The notes beneath the pieces were generated by a model. That model was not told where the DNA came from and searched no databases. It was given only the letters and a program-made list of their open reading frames with translations. From Alopecurus myosuroides (taxonomy: Eukaryota > Streptophyta > Magnoliopsida > Poales > Poaceae): 64,000 nt of DNA. The first letter of the stretch is position 1; each line of letters begins with the position of its first letter. Of the stretch, positions 11,740 through 23,014 are shown piece after piece. The DNA lies in assembly GCA_028641055.1 (NCBI GenBank), contig CM054058.1, positions 501,163,919-501,227,918 on the forward strand. The letters are read 5' to 3'. Position numbers and translations under genes: made by a program.

Positions 11740-14700
11740 CAAACGACGTCAGGCGTGAAATTCCGATCTGGGATACTCGGCGGAATTGGAAGATCGATCA
11801 TTGTCGGAAGCCTGGAGTTCGACGATGACGTCGGGCGCTTCCTCGACAACGGATCCTACATACCGGCGCAAAACCACCTGGTAAGTGCCTGCGTGTTACC
11901 GATCGGATCTGCTAACATCTTTATCGGACTAACTGCAGAGGCAATGGGGTTTTGCGGCGGAAGCAAATTTATCCCACCCGCCCTATACCCAGTAGAAAAC
12001 GACTATGATGCCGGATTCTGCTCAGATCGCCGACAAAAAAGTGATACACACTTTATCGGCATGGTGCAATCCGAAACCGCTGAAAACACGGATGACGGAA
12101 ATCCCGTGCAAGAGGCAGATAACAACCTACCCGTCATAGAGAGGGAAGAACAAATACCCGTCACAGAGGCGGAAGATCCGACATCCGTCAACCAGACGAT
12201 GAACTCGGAAGCAGAGTCCGTGCTTGCCGCCATTGAGGCGAGGTTGGAGTCGGAAATCGGATCGGATAACTTCGACTCCGAAGACGAAGACGAGGATGCC
12301 TTCGTAAGAAAGGTTAAGTCCTTTCAAGAGGGATTCCATGAAGTGCTAATGGCAAAACCAGCTGATACAACGGGCGCCGGCAGCCAGGAAAGCCCTAAAA
12401 CCCCTCCGCCAGAGGAAGAGAGAGAAGACGGAGAAACTTCTCCGATATTCCCTAATGTCAAGGAGATGACAGAAGATGAGCCTGTCAAAAAACCTCCCTC
12501 TTCCAAGAAAAAGCACCGTGCTTCTAAAAAACTCCAATACAAAATCCGGAAGAAAAAATCAGCCGATCTCGCTGATGAAAACCTGGAAGTTGAAGATATT
12601 AGCGGCACAAAGCCTGCGGAAAAGAAATCTAAGGAAATCACTGCTCCGCCAATGATGGAACAGGAAGAGCAAGAGCTATTACAAACACCAGTGGGACCAG
12701 ATGAACCCCCTGAGATGCTGGAAGCCAGGAGACAGGCTTTCCAACGGCAACAGCAACATTTACTCCGATCTCGGCAACATCTCCAACAAACCCAGCATGA
12801 TATCAAAATCATGAAGGAGGAAATAGAGGAGTACGAGAGAAAGAATAGATCTGCATTAAAACCTACTAGGTTACCCGGAATCGCAAGACCGGAAGAACTG
12901 CCGCCAAAAGAAAGGTTCTATAACCCGTCTTGGCAAAAGCAGTTAAACGGCAAAGATGCCAAGGGCGAACCAATATACAAAACCGCAGCGGAAAACGCGG
13001 GAGCAGCGTTCGCCATCCTAAACAACGATCTGTACTCCAACGGGGAAAAACTCCAAGGGGTCTATGCTTTCCTAGGAAAAGCATTACAGCAGCAACAGTG
13101 AGGCCAAGAACGATCAAGGAGGCTGCCTGATAATTCCGCCCTCTGCAAAACAGCTACTTGCGCTGCTGGAGCACCTGGACCGGAAGAACCCGGAGACTCG
13201 GATAAAAAAGAGGATCCGAGAAAAGACAGGAAAAACCCAGATAACCGGGACGCAGCGTCTAGAACCGGACCTCATCTCTCGAAAGATGGATATAAACCAC
13301 ATGATCGGGAAGACAAACACCGGAATGACGGTAAAATAATGCCACCTCCGAGAAACCCAACTGAAAAAGCTGGAAGATATGATATACCTCACAGACGTGA
13401 AAGATCCCGGACACCTCCTAAGGATAAGGAAAGGCACAGAAGCAGAACTCCGCCTAACCCAAAAGGACGTGAACACAGAAGAGATAGAGATAACCTCGGA
13501 AAAGCGCGTCCGCGCAATAATGGAAAAGAAAGGAGCAGATCCCCTTCTGTCCATTCAGCCGGAAGATATTCTGCACACATTGATAGAGCAGAAAAGGATG
13601 ATCTATACTTTGGTCCTAAGTGTTTTACTGACAGGATCCGAAGGATAACCCTGCATTCTGGCTTCGCCAAAGTTGGTCCAACCTACCAAAAATATACCGG
13701 CAGTACAAACCCGGATACCTGGCTCTCAGATTATTATACAGCCGTCCAAATCAACAATGGGACAGACCTGGAAGCTGTCAAGTTTCTTCCCCTAATGTTG
13801 CTAGATGGAGCCAGAGATTGGATCAATGGTTTACCATCAAGAACTGTCGACAGCTGGGATGATATGGCTAGAGTATTCACTCAGCATTTTCGGGGAACAT
13901 ACAAACGCCCAAATAGCATCAACCAGCTGAACCGTTGCACCCAATTTGAGGACGAACCATACGTGGATTTCATCTCCAGATGGACTGCAATGAAGAATAG
14001 TTGTTCTGGAGTAACTGACGTACAAGCAATGCATGCTTTCGTCAATGGCCTAAAACCCGGACTCGTACCGTTCATGGTTGGTTCTAAACAGCACAAAGAT
14101 CTCGGATCTATGCTTACAACCGCTAATGAGCACGCTGCAGCCGAAGATGATATCAGAGCAAGAGGAGGCAATATTGAGTCACTAATACTCGCCAAGAAAA
14201 CCCCTCGTTCTGACAAAAAAGGAACTCCAGAGTCAACGACAAAGCCCAAGGAGGTCAACATAGCCTTTGGAGGAGATAAGGGAAATAAGTGGAAAGGTCG
14301 CAGCCCAGATCCAATCAATTACACTCCCGAAGAATGGGAGAGAATTAAGTCGGAACCCTGCGTCCACCACTCGCAATTTGGGAAGCCAACCCACACAAAT
14401 GCGCAATGCCGGCTAAACAAGCACATGAAAGGCAATGCAGGATCCGGAAATAAAGGGAAGGGTTCCAAAAGGAAACCTGCCAAACAAAAGCCAGAAGCTG
14501 ACAAAGAAGACAGTGAATCGGACACTGATGACAAAATCCAGGAACAACAGCGAAAGGGCGAACCCAAATTTCCGAGAGTTGACGGAGAAGCAATGCTAAC
14601 TTTCTTAGCAACCCCGTCAGCAAAGGTGGCCAAAAGAACACTTCGAGAAATAAACGCGGTTGTTCCGGCAACCCCGAAAATCTTGAAGTACTCCAACACA

Positions 14701-15384
14701 CCGATAATCTGGGATCAGTCTGATCATCCCGGAAATATCCCTGAACCCGGCACACAAGCTCTTGTTGTCAGCCCTATTGTCCAAAACACTAGGCTAAGAA
14801 GAGTACTGATGGACGGAGGATCCAGCATTAATATAATGTACCTGGATACACTGAAGCACTTGAAGATCTCCGAGTCCCAGCTCAATTACAGCAATATACG
14901 CTTCCACGGCATCGTTCCCGGCAGGCAAGCACGATCCCTAGGAGAAATTTCCCTAGATGTCACCTTCGGAGATAAAGATCACTTCCGGCAGGAAAAAGTA
15001 TCCTTCGAAGTAGTGCCGTTCGAAAGTGTGTATCACGCAATACTCGGACGTCCGGCTTTCGCCAAATTCATGGCAAGATCCTGTTATATCTACAACAAGC
15101 TGAAAATGCCAGGACCCAAAGGAGGAGTAATCACCATAGCTGGTGATTTCAAGCTGGCAAACGAGTTGGAGAAAGAAAACGCCCTTTGTGCTCAGAGAGT
15201 TATAGCAAAGGAGGAACTGAAGGAATTAGCCAAGGAGGTATCGCCGAAAGAAATGCCGGCAGGAAAAGAAACTCGGAAGCCAACAGATAGCTTCAAGGCG
15301 TCCGAGAATACAAGACAGGTAATCCTAGATCCCAAAGATCCGACAAAATTTGTCATCGTAGGGACTGGGATGACCGACAAATAG
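11734..15384 (+). pseudogene. gag-protease of Tat-type element, with in-frame stops
   Basis: The frame begins at the ATG in the primer-site region (MGQTTSG) and has no clear domain for its first 450 codons, which are acidic and Lys/Glu-rich with a Gln-rich helical part near 12710-12840. A single TGA at 13099-13101 interrupts it, and the same frame continues. Retrotransposon gag homology is around 13690-14170 (WLSDYY...GARDWINGLP...F), followed by a Cys/His-poor basic linker. The aspartic protease is at about 14760-15080 with LMDGGSSINIMY and ILGRPAF. A TAG at 15382-15384 separates it from reverse transcriptase in the same frame. The TGA could formally be a readthrough site, but a CGA-to-TGA mutation is simpler. 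Confidence 0.85.
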
Positions 15385-18300
15385 GAAGGCGAGCTCATCA
15401 AGTTCCTCCGTGAGAACTGGGATATTTTTGCCTGGTGTCCAGCTGACATGCCAGGCGTACCCAGGGAACTTGCTGAGCACCAACTCAAGGTTATTCCGGG
15501 ATCAAAACCCGTCAAACAAGGTCTCCGTCGATTTGACGGAAGAAGACGGAAGGCTATTGGCAAGGAAATTATCCGGCTTTTAGCAGCGGATTTCATCAAG
15601 GAAGTAATCCATACTGATTGGTCCGCAAATCCGGTCCTAGTACCGAAGAAAGACACCACTGCTCTTAGAATGTGTATAGATTACACAGGATTGAACAAGT
15701 TGTGTCCGAAAGATAGGTTCGCATTACCGCGAATCGATCAAATAATAGATGCCACTGCAGGCTCCGAGCTTTTATGCTTTTTGGATGCATACTCCGGGTA
15801 CCACCAAATACGCATGAAAAAGTAAGATCAAATCAAGACTTCTTTTATAACCCCGTATGGGACGTACTATTACGTAACCATGCCTTTTGGCCTGAAGAAC
15901 GCAGGTGCAACCTATCAGCGTTGCATGCAACGCTGCTTGCATAGTCAGATTGGCAGAAACGTCCATGTTTATGTGGACGATATCGCTGTCGTAACCAAGG
16001 AAAAAGATACACTCCTTGAGGATCTGCGAGAAACTTTCGAGAACTTACGCACTTACAAGATGAAGCTGAATCCATCTAAGTGCGTATTCGGGGTTCCCTC
16101 AGGAAAACTTCTGGGTTTCATCGTTTCTCACAGAGGAATAGAAGTTAACCCGGAAAAGATCAAGGCAATCTTGAACATCTCAAAACCTACATGTGTAAAA
16201 GATGTCCAAAGATTGACGGGTTCCGCTGCAGCCGTCAGCAGATTTATTAGTCGGCTGGGGGATAAAGCCTTACCACTCTACAAGCTGCTAAAGAAATCCG
16301 ACAAGTTCGAATGGACAGAAGAGGCCGATGCAGCGTTGGCCCAGTTGAAGGAAACCTTGATGAAGGCTCCCATCTTGGCATCTCCAAAAGACGAAGAACC
16401 CATGTTATTATACCTTACGGCTACAAATCGGGTTATTAGTGCGGTAATCGTTGTGGAACGGACAAAGGAAGAGCAAAGCATACCAGATCAACATCCGGTA
16501 TATTACATAAGCGAAGTTTTTTCCGAATCCAAACAAAGGTACCCACACTACTAGAAACTGGCGTATGGCGTATTTTTTGCATCTAGAAAGCTGCGCCATT
16601 ACTTCCAAGGGCATTCCATAACAGTGGTATGTAAAGCACCACTAGGGGATATTATAAACAATGCGGAGGCAACCGGCCGAGTAGCTAAATGGGGGCATCG
16701 AGCTGGCAGCCTTCGACATTAAGTACCAGCCAAGGACGGCAATAAAATCCCAAGTTTTGGCAGATTTTGTCGCCGACTGGACAGAAGCAATGGAAAAAAC
16801 ACCGATGCCAGAATCTGAGTACTGGATCATGCACTTCGACGGATCCAAGATGAAGGAAGGAGCTGGGGCTGGCGTAGTCCTAAAATCCCCCAAGGGAGAC
16901 ATAATGGAGTACGTATTGCAAATACACTTCAACGCCAGTAATAACGTGGCAGAATACGAAGCTCTGCTTCATGGCTTGCATATTGCAAAAGAAATAGGGG
17001 TAAAACACATCTTGTGCTATGGAGACTCGGATTTGGTACAACATCAGCTCAACCAAACCTGGGATGCGAAAAGCCCTATAATGGCCGAATATCGGAGGAC
17101 GGTGGATGAGTTCGCCATCTATTTCTTCGGGTTCGAAGTCCTTCACATAAAAAGGGAGGAAAATTGGAATGCGGATGCGTTAGCCCGCATGGGATCAGAG
17201 AGAGTAAAATTTTTACCACCGGGGGTATTCATCCAGCACTTGCATGAACCGTCCATAAAAGGTGGAGACGTTGATTACCCTCTGGCATCCGAAACAATTG
17301 AGGTCATGCTCGTTAAACCGGATTGGACAATTCCATACTTAAACTTCTTAGTCAATCAGAAGTACCCGGAAGGAGCAGACGAAGTCCTGCAAAGGCAAAT
17401 ACAGCGTCGATGCAAAGGATACGTGGTAATCAACGACCACTTGTATAAACGCAGTACTTCCAGAATCTTTCAACGGTGTATTTCACCAGAAGAAGGAAGA
17501 GAAATACTGGAAGAAATCCATGCCGGCGATTGCGGACATCATGCTCAATCAAAAAGCATAGTCAAAAAAGCATTCCGGGCGGGGGTTTTCTGGCTAACAG
17601 CCAAGTCAGACGCCGAGCGCATAGTGAATACGTGTGAAGGATGTCAATATTACGCCAAGCAGACCAATTTGCCGGCCCAAGCACTTAAAACTATCCCCAT
17701 CACATGGCCATTTGCGGTCTGGGGGCTAGATATGATGGGACCGTTCAAAACTGCAAGAGGTGGACTTACGCATCTACTCGTAGCGGTAGATAAGTATACA
17801 AAATGGGTGGAGGCTAAACCCATCAAAAAGCTAGACGGCACAACTGCCAGAAATTTCATTATTGATTTAGTAATGAGGTATGGCGTCCCACATAGCATAA
17901 TAACCGATAACGGGACAAATTTCTCCATTGGAGAGTTGGCAAAATACTGCCAACAAACGGGAATCCGCTTAGATCTTGCATCTGTGGCACACCCGCAATC
18001 TAATGGGCAGGTTGAAAGAATGAACAGTTCAATCCTGCAAGGAATACGCCCAAGACTCGAATCTCCTCTCCATAGAGCAGCTGGAGCATGGGTAGAAGAG
18101 CTACCTTCCGTGTTATGGAGTATTCGAACAACGCCAAATAGGTCAACTGGGCAAACCCCGTTTTTCCTAGTTTATGGTGCGGAAGCTATTCTTCCAACGG
18201 ACATGATCCATGATAGCCCAAGAGTGCAGGATTTTGACGACTCGGATGCCGAAGAAGCACGACAAGATGCCGTCGATCTCTTAGAAGAGGAACGAGAACT

Positions 18301-18619
18301 TGTGCTTCAAAGATCCGCCATCTACCAGCAAGGTTTACGACGTTATCACAGTCGGAAAATCAGGCATCGTTCTTTTAAACAAGGTGACTTAGTGCTGAGA
18401 TTGGTGCAGCAAAGGAAGCACAAATTGGCCTCAGTATGGGAAGGACCATTCGTCATCAGTAAAGCCATGAAGAATGGATCATATTATCTTGTCGACATTC
18501 GAGATATGGAGGACGATCCCAAGAAGCCGAATCGCAAAAGAAAGAGAAAAATAGATGATGAACTAGGAGAGACAAAGCGGCCTTGGAGTATCCAGCAATT
18601 ACGTCCCTTCTATACTTAG
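15385..18619 (+). pseudogene. pol of Tat-type element: RT, RNase H, second RNase H, integrase
   Basis: Reverse transcriptase spans about 15420-16100, with the catalytic YVDD at 15970-15981. The first RNase H follows to about 16690. A second, plant/archaeal-type RNase H lies at about 16800-17210 (MHFDGSKMKEGAGAG...YGDSDLV...NADALARM). Integrase shows H-H and C-E-G-C (17540-17650) and the DDE residues in GLDMMG, TDNGTNF and QVERMN. A C-terminal LVLR...WEGPF region ends at 18619. Defects are a TAA in the RT at 15823-15825, a TAG at 16552-16554, and one extra G near 16690 that shifts frame before the second RNase H. The dual RNase H is known for the Tat lineage. The protein would not be made intact. 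Confidence 0.88.
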
Positions 18620-19221
18620 TTCAATTTCTATGTAAACATCTTTGAGACCATGAAATAAAGTTGCCGGAATGTTGTCTTTCATATTCATTATAAGTACAAA
18701 ATATTTCCGCCTCATCTATTTCCCAATGATCTTACAAATACTCAATGTTAACCCGAATTGTGCCTGCGTGCTCGGTGTTTAAAAGCTGAATGATTCGGCC
18801 TGTTAAAGGTTAAAGGAAACTCGGATTGTGCATGCGTTCCCAAGTTCAATAACAGTTCCTTGTTTTCTCTAAGTTTTATCTGATTGTGTATGTGTTGGGT
18901 TACTGAAACTAGTCAGTAAAAATGCTTTTAGCATGATCCATGTTTCCGAGTTTCAAAACTGCTTGGTTCGTCCCCAGTTACTCGGCATGACGATTCATAT
19001 TGCTAGTTGAGCCATTTTTAAAACACTAGAGCAGTTAAAACACATTTGCCAGATTACTTAGAAGATAAAGGAACAGTCAAACCCGAAAAAACTTTGCAAG
19101 AAACTTAAAATTGCAAAAGGCGGAGTTCTTGTTTCGACAAACGATATAGAAGCATTACAATATGAATTGCATTGTAAAAATGCTATTATACACATCCATC
19201 ATTCGGGTTAAGTGTATTCCC
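18620..19221. other. convergent intergenic region inside the Tat element
   Basis: This 600-bp stretch lies between the 3' end of pol (plus) and the 3' end of the antisense gene (minus). An AATAAA signal is at 18654-18659, 35 bp after the pol stop, and could end sense transcripts before they run into the antisense gene. No reading frame of note is seen. Confidence 0.5.
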
Positions 19222-21912
19222 TCAAGCATCCGAGTCTTCATCACTGCTATCATTCTCGGGGGCTGCGGGCACTTCTTCTTCCGGATAAGTAATGGAAATG
19301 TTAACTATAGAGGCAATCTTGGAAGCGTGCCCTTTAACTTCATCAAAAACCGCATTTCGTTGCGCTTCTGTATATTCTTGAGGGATTCCGGATGCTACGC
19401 GCCAAGATTTAACATTAGGGTAATGTAGACGCATAAGGCCAAGTGCCATGCGTGCACCACCTCGTGCGGCAGAACGAAGGATGGATTCTTTCGACTCTGC
19501 TACCTCTGTAATGGCACCTGGAAGTCGGTAGACTTCCGAAAATTGTACAGTACTTGTGGGAAGGAATTTATTAATCAGCTGCATTCCTGCATTCCTGATT
19601 GAATTCCACACTTCCCCAAAAGCCCGGATCTTTTCAGTCCGAGAGATTCCTGGAAAATTTCCTGCTTTTTTGACAAAAGCAAAGGTTACATGAAAAGATA
19701 CAAGAAATAAGACATGAAGACATTGGTAAAGAGAAGTTAACTTACCAAGAACCTTGTCAATTTCGTCGCTCTCTTTCATGCGCGGGAGTAGAATACTTTT
19801 CAAATCATTGATAACAGATTTATCTTCCGCTGCCTGTAAAGAAGCCTTGGAACGAGCAATCCCAAGGGCCAGATTACTGGCTTCTAGGTCTTCTTGAACT
19901 TTCAGAAGTTCCTTTCGGAGGTTTGAGTTTTCCTCACGAAGTCGAGAAATATGGACAGCGTTTTCTGCTAATTTGTTGGCTTTGTTTAAAGCAGCTGGAG
20001 GGCAATAAATAATTCGAGTTTACAAAACAATTCAGCAAGCATTCTACAGAGAAAACAAATGGCACAACATAGAATACCGGTGGCTTTTGATAGTTGCCGC
20101 TGAGATGACGCTAGTTCGTTGCTTTTCGACTCAATAACAGATTGAAGGGTTTTTACTTCTCTGCTCTTGAGACTAAGCTTCTTATAAACTTCCAAGTTTA
20201 TGGCATCTGCGGAATGCTAAAACATGGAAATGAAAGCCAGATGCTTAAGTTTGAACAGGCATACGAAGAAACATTAAGAAGAATTCATATTTCAACTTAA
20301 TGCTTGGGGGCTAGAAGTATTACCTGGCTCATTTCTCGCAAGTCGGCCAAGACCTCGTTGAATTCTTTGGCATATTCCGCGAAGAGAATCCCAACGTGAT
20401 GAAGGCCATCGTGTATAACCTGACGAGGTGAAAATGCGATATCATTGCGAACAACTAATCCATTTTGTGGCCAAGGGCGAATCAGAGGCGCAGGAGCAAA
20501 GAATTTCTTTGCTTCTGGACGAAGATATCCGAGTTCGTCAAACGGTTCTTCTTTTATCCGGATATCGTCCGGGTTGGGAATAGATTCCTCTTTGATAGCT
20601 GATTGCCTTTTGCGCTTCCGATTGTTGTGAAACTCGGCATGCAATTTGTTGAGTTCAGCGTCGGAAGCAAGATCATTTTCTCCAAGTTCATCGAACTAGG
20701 AAGGAGTTAACAATATGTTAAAAAGCAGAGAGAGAAGATAATCTGAGGAAAAATTCGGAAACAAGGAAAGATAAATACCTTAGGGACCAGATTTTCCACG
20801 TGATAAATCGCCAGATTTTCCTCAATCTGACTACTGACGGCGACCAGTTGGTGAAGTCGTCCTATAAAATCTTTTTTGGTAAAGGCCTTATCTGTTCCTC
20901 TCATGCTATCTTCTGGCCCTTGGTATTCGCAAAGAAGTCGGGAACGAAAAGAGAGAGGTTGGATACGGCGTCCGAACCAGCACAAAACGGTATCCTTCCC
21001 AACCAAAGAAGGTTGAGAGGAAGAAAGTTTGGCGATGCGCCGCTTTATATTCATCAGGTTTTCCGGCAAATTTTCTACTACTGCGGCTGTCCAACTATCG
21101 CGAGGAATAGCAGCAGAATTAACAAAGGGAGGAACCCCGGTTGTCCTGCCTGGGAATGGAATGTCCTGATGATAAAAGAAAGAACCTAGCCAAGATTGAT
21201 CAGGTTCCGGCATTTCTATTTTTGGATACCATTCCTCCCTAAATTTTCTGAGGGTGAAAGATATGGTCCCGCAAATAGGCAAAATGCCATTTGTGATGTT
21301 ATGCTTTACCTCAAAACAATATTGCCAGAAACCTAGGTCAGGTGTTATCCCGAGATATCCTTCGAAAAGGGCTTGGAAACTGGCTAAGTAGAGGATGGAA
21401 TTCGGAGAAATATTGTGTGGTTGAACGCCATAAAAATTAAGGACGTCTAGAAAAAAGGCGGAAGGGGGAAAACCCATACCTCTCGCGATATGAGAGGTAA
21501 GGATGACGCATTCTCCGGCTTTTGGCTTGGGCTCGGGTTCGTCTTTCGAGATCCGCCATTTGCCTTTAACTATGTATCCCTCCTTTGACATCCGACGAAG
21601 AAGAACGAGAGAAGTATTACTCGGACTCCAATTGCCGACAATTTCTGTTTCGTTGTTGGCTCCGGTAGCAAAGCGCTCATCGCCACGGGAATGGATCTTG
21701 ACCCTCGCCGTCGTTGGGACGAACGGCGGGAATGCGGCGGAGCTCGATCCCGCTATGTCCGCGGCGGCGGAAGTGTTTTCTTCGCCCGCCGCGGAGGCCG
21801 TGGTCTTCTCCGGCACGTCGCCGGTGAGCTTGGGCGATCCCGGCTGCGGATCCAGATCGCTGATCAGCTCGTTGATGGCGGTGCGGGTCGGCGATGACGG
21901 CGAGGAGGCCAT
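19222..21912 (-). CDS. five-exon antisense gene of the Tat element (Transposase_28-like protein)
   Basis: Proposed exons on the minus strand are 21912-20779, 20695-20324, 20216-20078, 19994-19746 and 19661-19222. Every intron is GT-AG and the phases agree (0,0,1,1), giving a 777-residue protein with no internal stop. Residues about 100-250 resemble the 'putative gypsy type transposon' domain (Pfam PF04195, from memory), e.g. GMGFPPSAFFLDVLNFYG and NSILYLASFQ. Residues about 401-407 are a basic NRKRKRQ stretch that could act as a nuclear signal. Exons 3-4 (about 503-631) look coiled-coil (EVYKKLSLKSREVKTL; REENSNLRKELLKVQEDLE). The C-terminus is acidic (NDSSDEDSDA). A TATA box lies 139 bp upstream. 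The biochemical function is unknown. Antisense extra ORFs are known in the Tat lineage; the exact five-exon model is mine. Confidence 0.72.
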
Positions 21913-22050
21913 CTCGTTGGTGGCGCGTTGCGTTTTGGCGTGCGAGGAGGATGCGTGCGTTGGGACAGGGCTTGCTCTCGAGCTCGCGTTCGCAGCAATG
22001 GCGTGGACAGTGAGGGAGTGAGGAAAGGATTCGACGAGGACGAGGACGGC

Positions 22051-22058
22051 TATTTATA
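22051..22058 (-). promoter_or_regulatory. TATA box for the antisense gene
   Basis: The minus strand reads TATAAATA inside a GGCTATAAATAGCC palindrome, 139 bp before the proposed ATG at 21912. This would give a 5' leader of roughly 110 nt. It lies outside the LTR, so the antisense gene appears to have its own promoter. Confidence 0.6.
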
Positions 22059-22453
22059 GCCGGAAAACCGTTTAGATACGTGCCAACGGCTCTTTCGACC
22101 GTTGGATGTTCGACGCCTGTCGCTCGTCGGAAAATCATGGAACTATAACGACAGGGGAATGATGGCTATCTCCTCGTTTCCCGTGAGAATCTGTCAGAGA
22201 TACGTTGCAGGGCTTCCCGCGTGAAACCAAGCGTCGCCTGCGTCAGCATGATTAAAGCGCTGACGTTAGAAGTTCCTTTTTCCGCGAAGGATCGCGAGAA
22301 GAAAAGCCGGATTTTCAGAGTTCCGAGTTTTATGTTACCATCTCCTTTAAAAGGAAAGTAGAAAGAATCAAGACTGCTGAATCAAGATTTCCCGGACAAA
22401 ATGTATTTGACGAAAGACGGAGAATCAGAGTTTTGATCCTTCCTGGGGGCTAC

Positions 22454-23009
22454 TGTCGGATATATACTGAATAGGGGTATAGAAGATGGTAGATAAAGAG
22501 CCGGACTGCCAGGGTGGCCTGCATGGTAATGGGCTTAGGTCCATTGGGCGGCCCAGTAGTCCGACGCGCAGAAGCCGGATTCTAGAAGAACCCGGATCAC
22601 GGCCCGCGTGATCTGGCTTGGAGGAGAAGACGAATTCCTTGCTTTCCAAGTTACGAGTTAAACGTAGTCTTCTAGGTTTCTGATTCTGTAAGCCCTAACC
22701 CGGCTATTATATAAAGCCGGACGGGAGATAGATTAGAACAAGTTAGGCATAACAGAGAAGCTCCACGCAACTCGCCGAGAAGCTCATCCTCGCCGAGTAG
22801 CTAGATTTACACCCTCACATTGTAACCCTGTCAAACGGGCTTTAGTCCCAATTAGTGAGAAGTGCAGGAGTAGGTACGCCGTACTGTCGCGACGTACCGA
22901 ACCTGGGTAAAATCCCGTGTTCTGTGTCAATACGCTATCCCGTTACCCCACGTCTCTACCGTAGTCTCATGGCACCCTCGTGTATGAAAACTACTACGAT
23001 GTCTCGACA
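22454..23009 (+). repeat. 3' LTR of Tat-type element
   Basis: 556 bp, the same length as the 5' LTR with three differences by eye. It is preceded by a short purine-rich tract ending GGGGGCTAC and followed by the TSD AGTAT (23010-23014). Confidence 0.95.
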
Positions 23010-23014
23010 AGTAT

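Larger units (their letters stand above)
11165..23009 (+). mobile_element. complete young Tat-type Gypsy element
   Basis: The two 556-bp LTRs differ at only three positions by my reading, and both flanks carry the TSD AGTAT (11160-11164 and 23010-23014). Order: 5' LTR, primer site, gag-protease-RT-RNase H-second RNase H-integrase on the plus strand (11734-18619), then a convergent antisense gene (19222-21912, minus), then the 3' LTR. The DGGSS protease and second RNase H domain point to the Tat lineage. It lies in the RNase H region of the Tekay-type element in the opposite orientation, which proves it arrived later. Confidence 0.95.

Noticed and set aside
13099..13101. In-frame TGA in the Tat gag as programmed readthrough
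   Set aside because: There is no visible stimulatory structure or context, three further stops follow in the same gene, and a CGA-to-TGA change explains it.
20800..22021. Plus-strand frames over the antisense gene (for example 21503-22021)
   Set aside because: They mirror the minus-strand exon and show no domain. The minus-strand model has splice sites and a domain.
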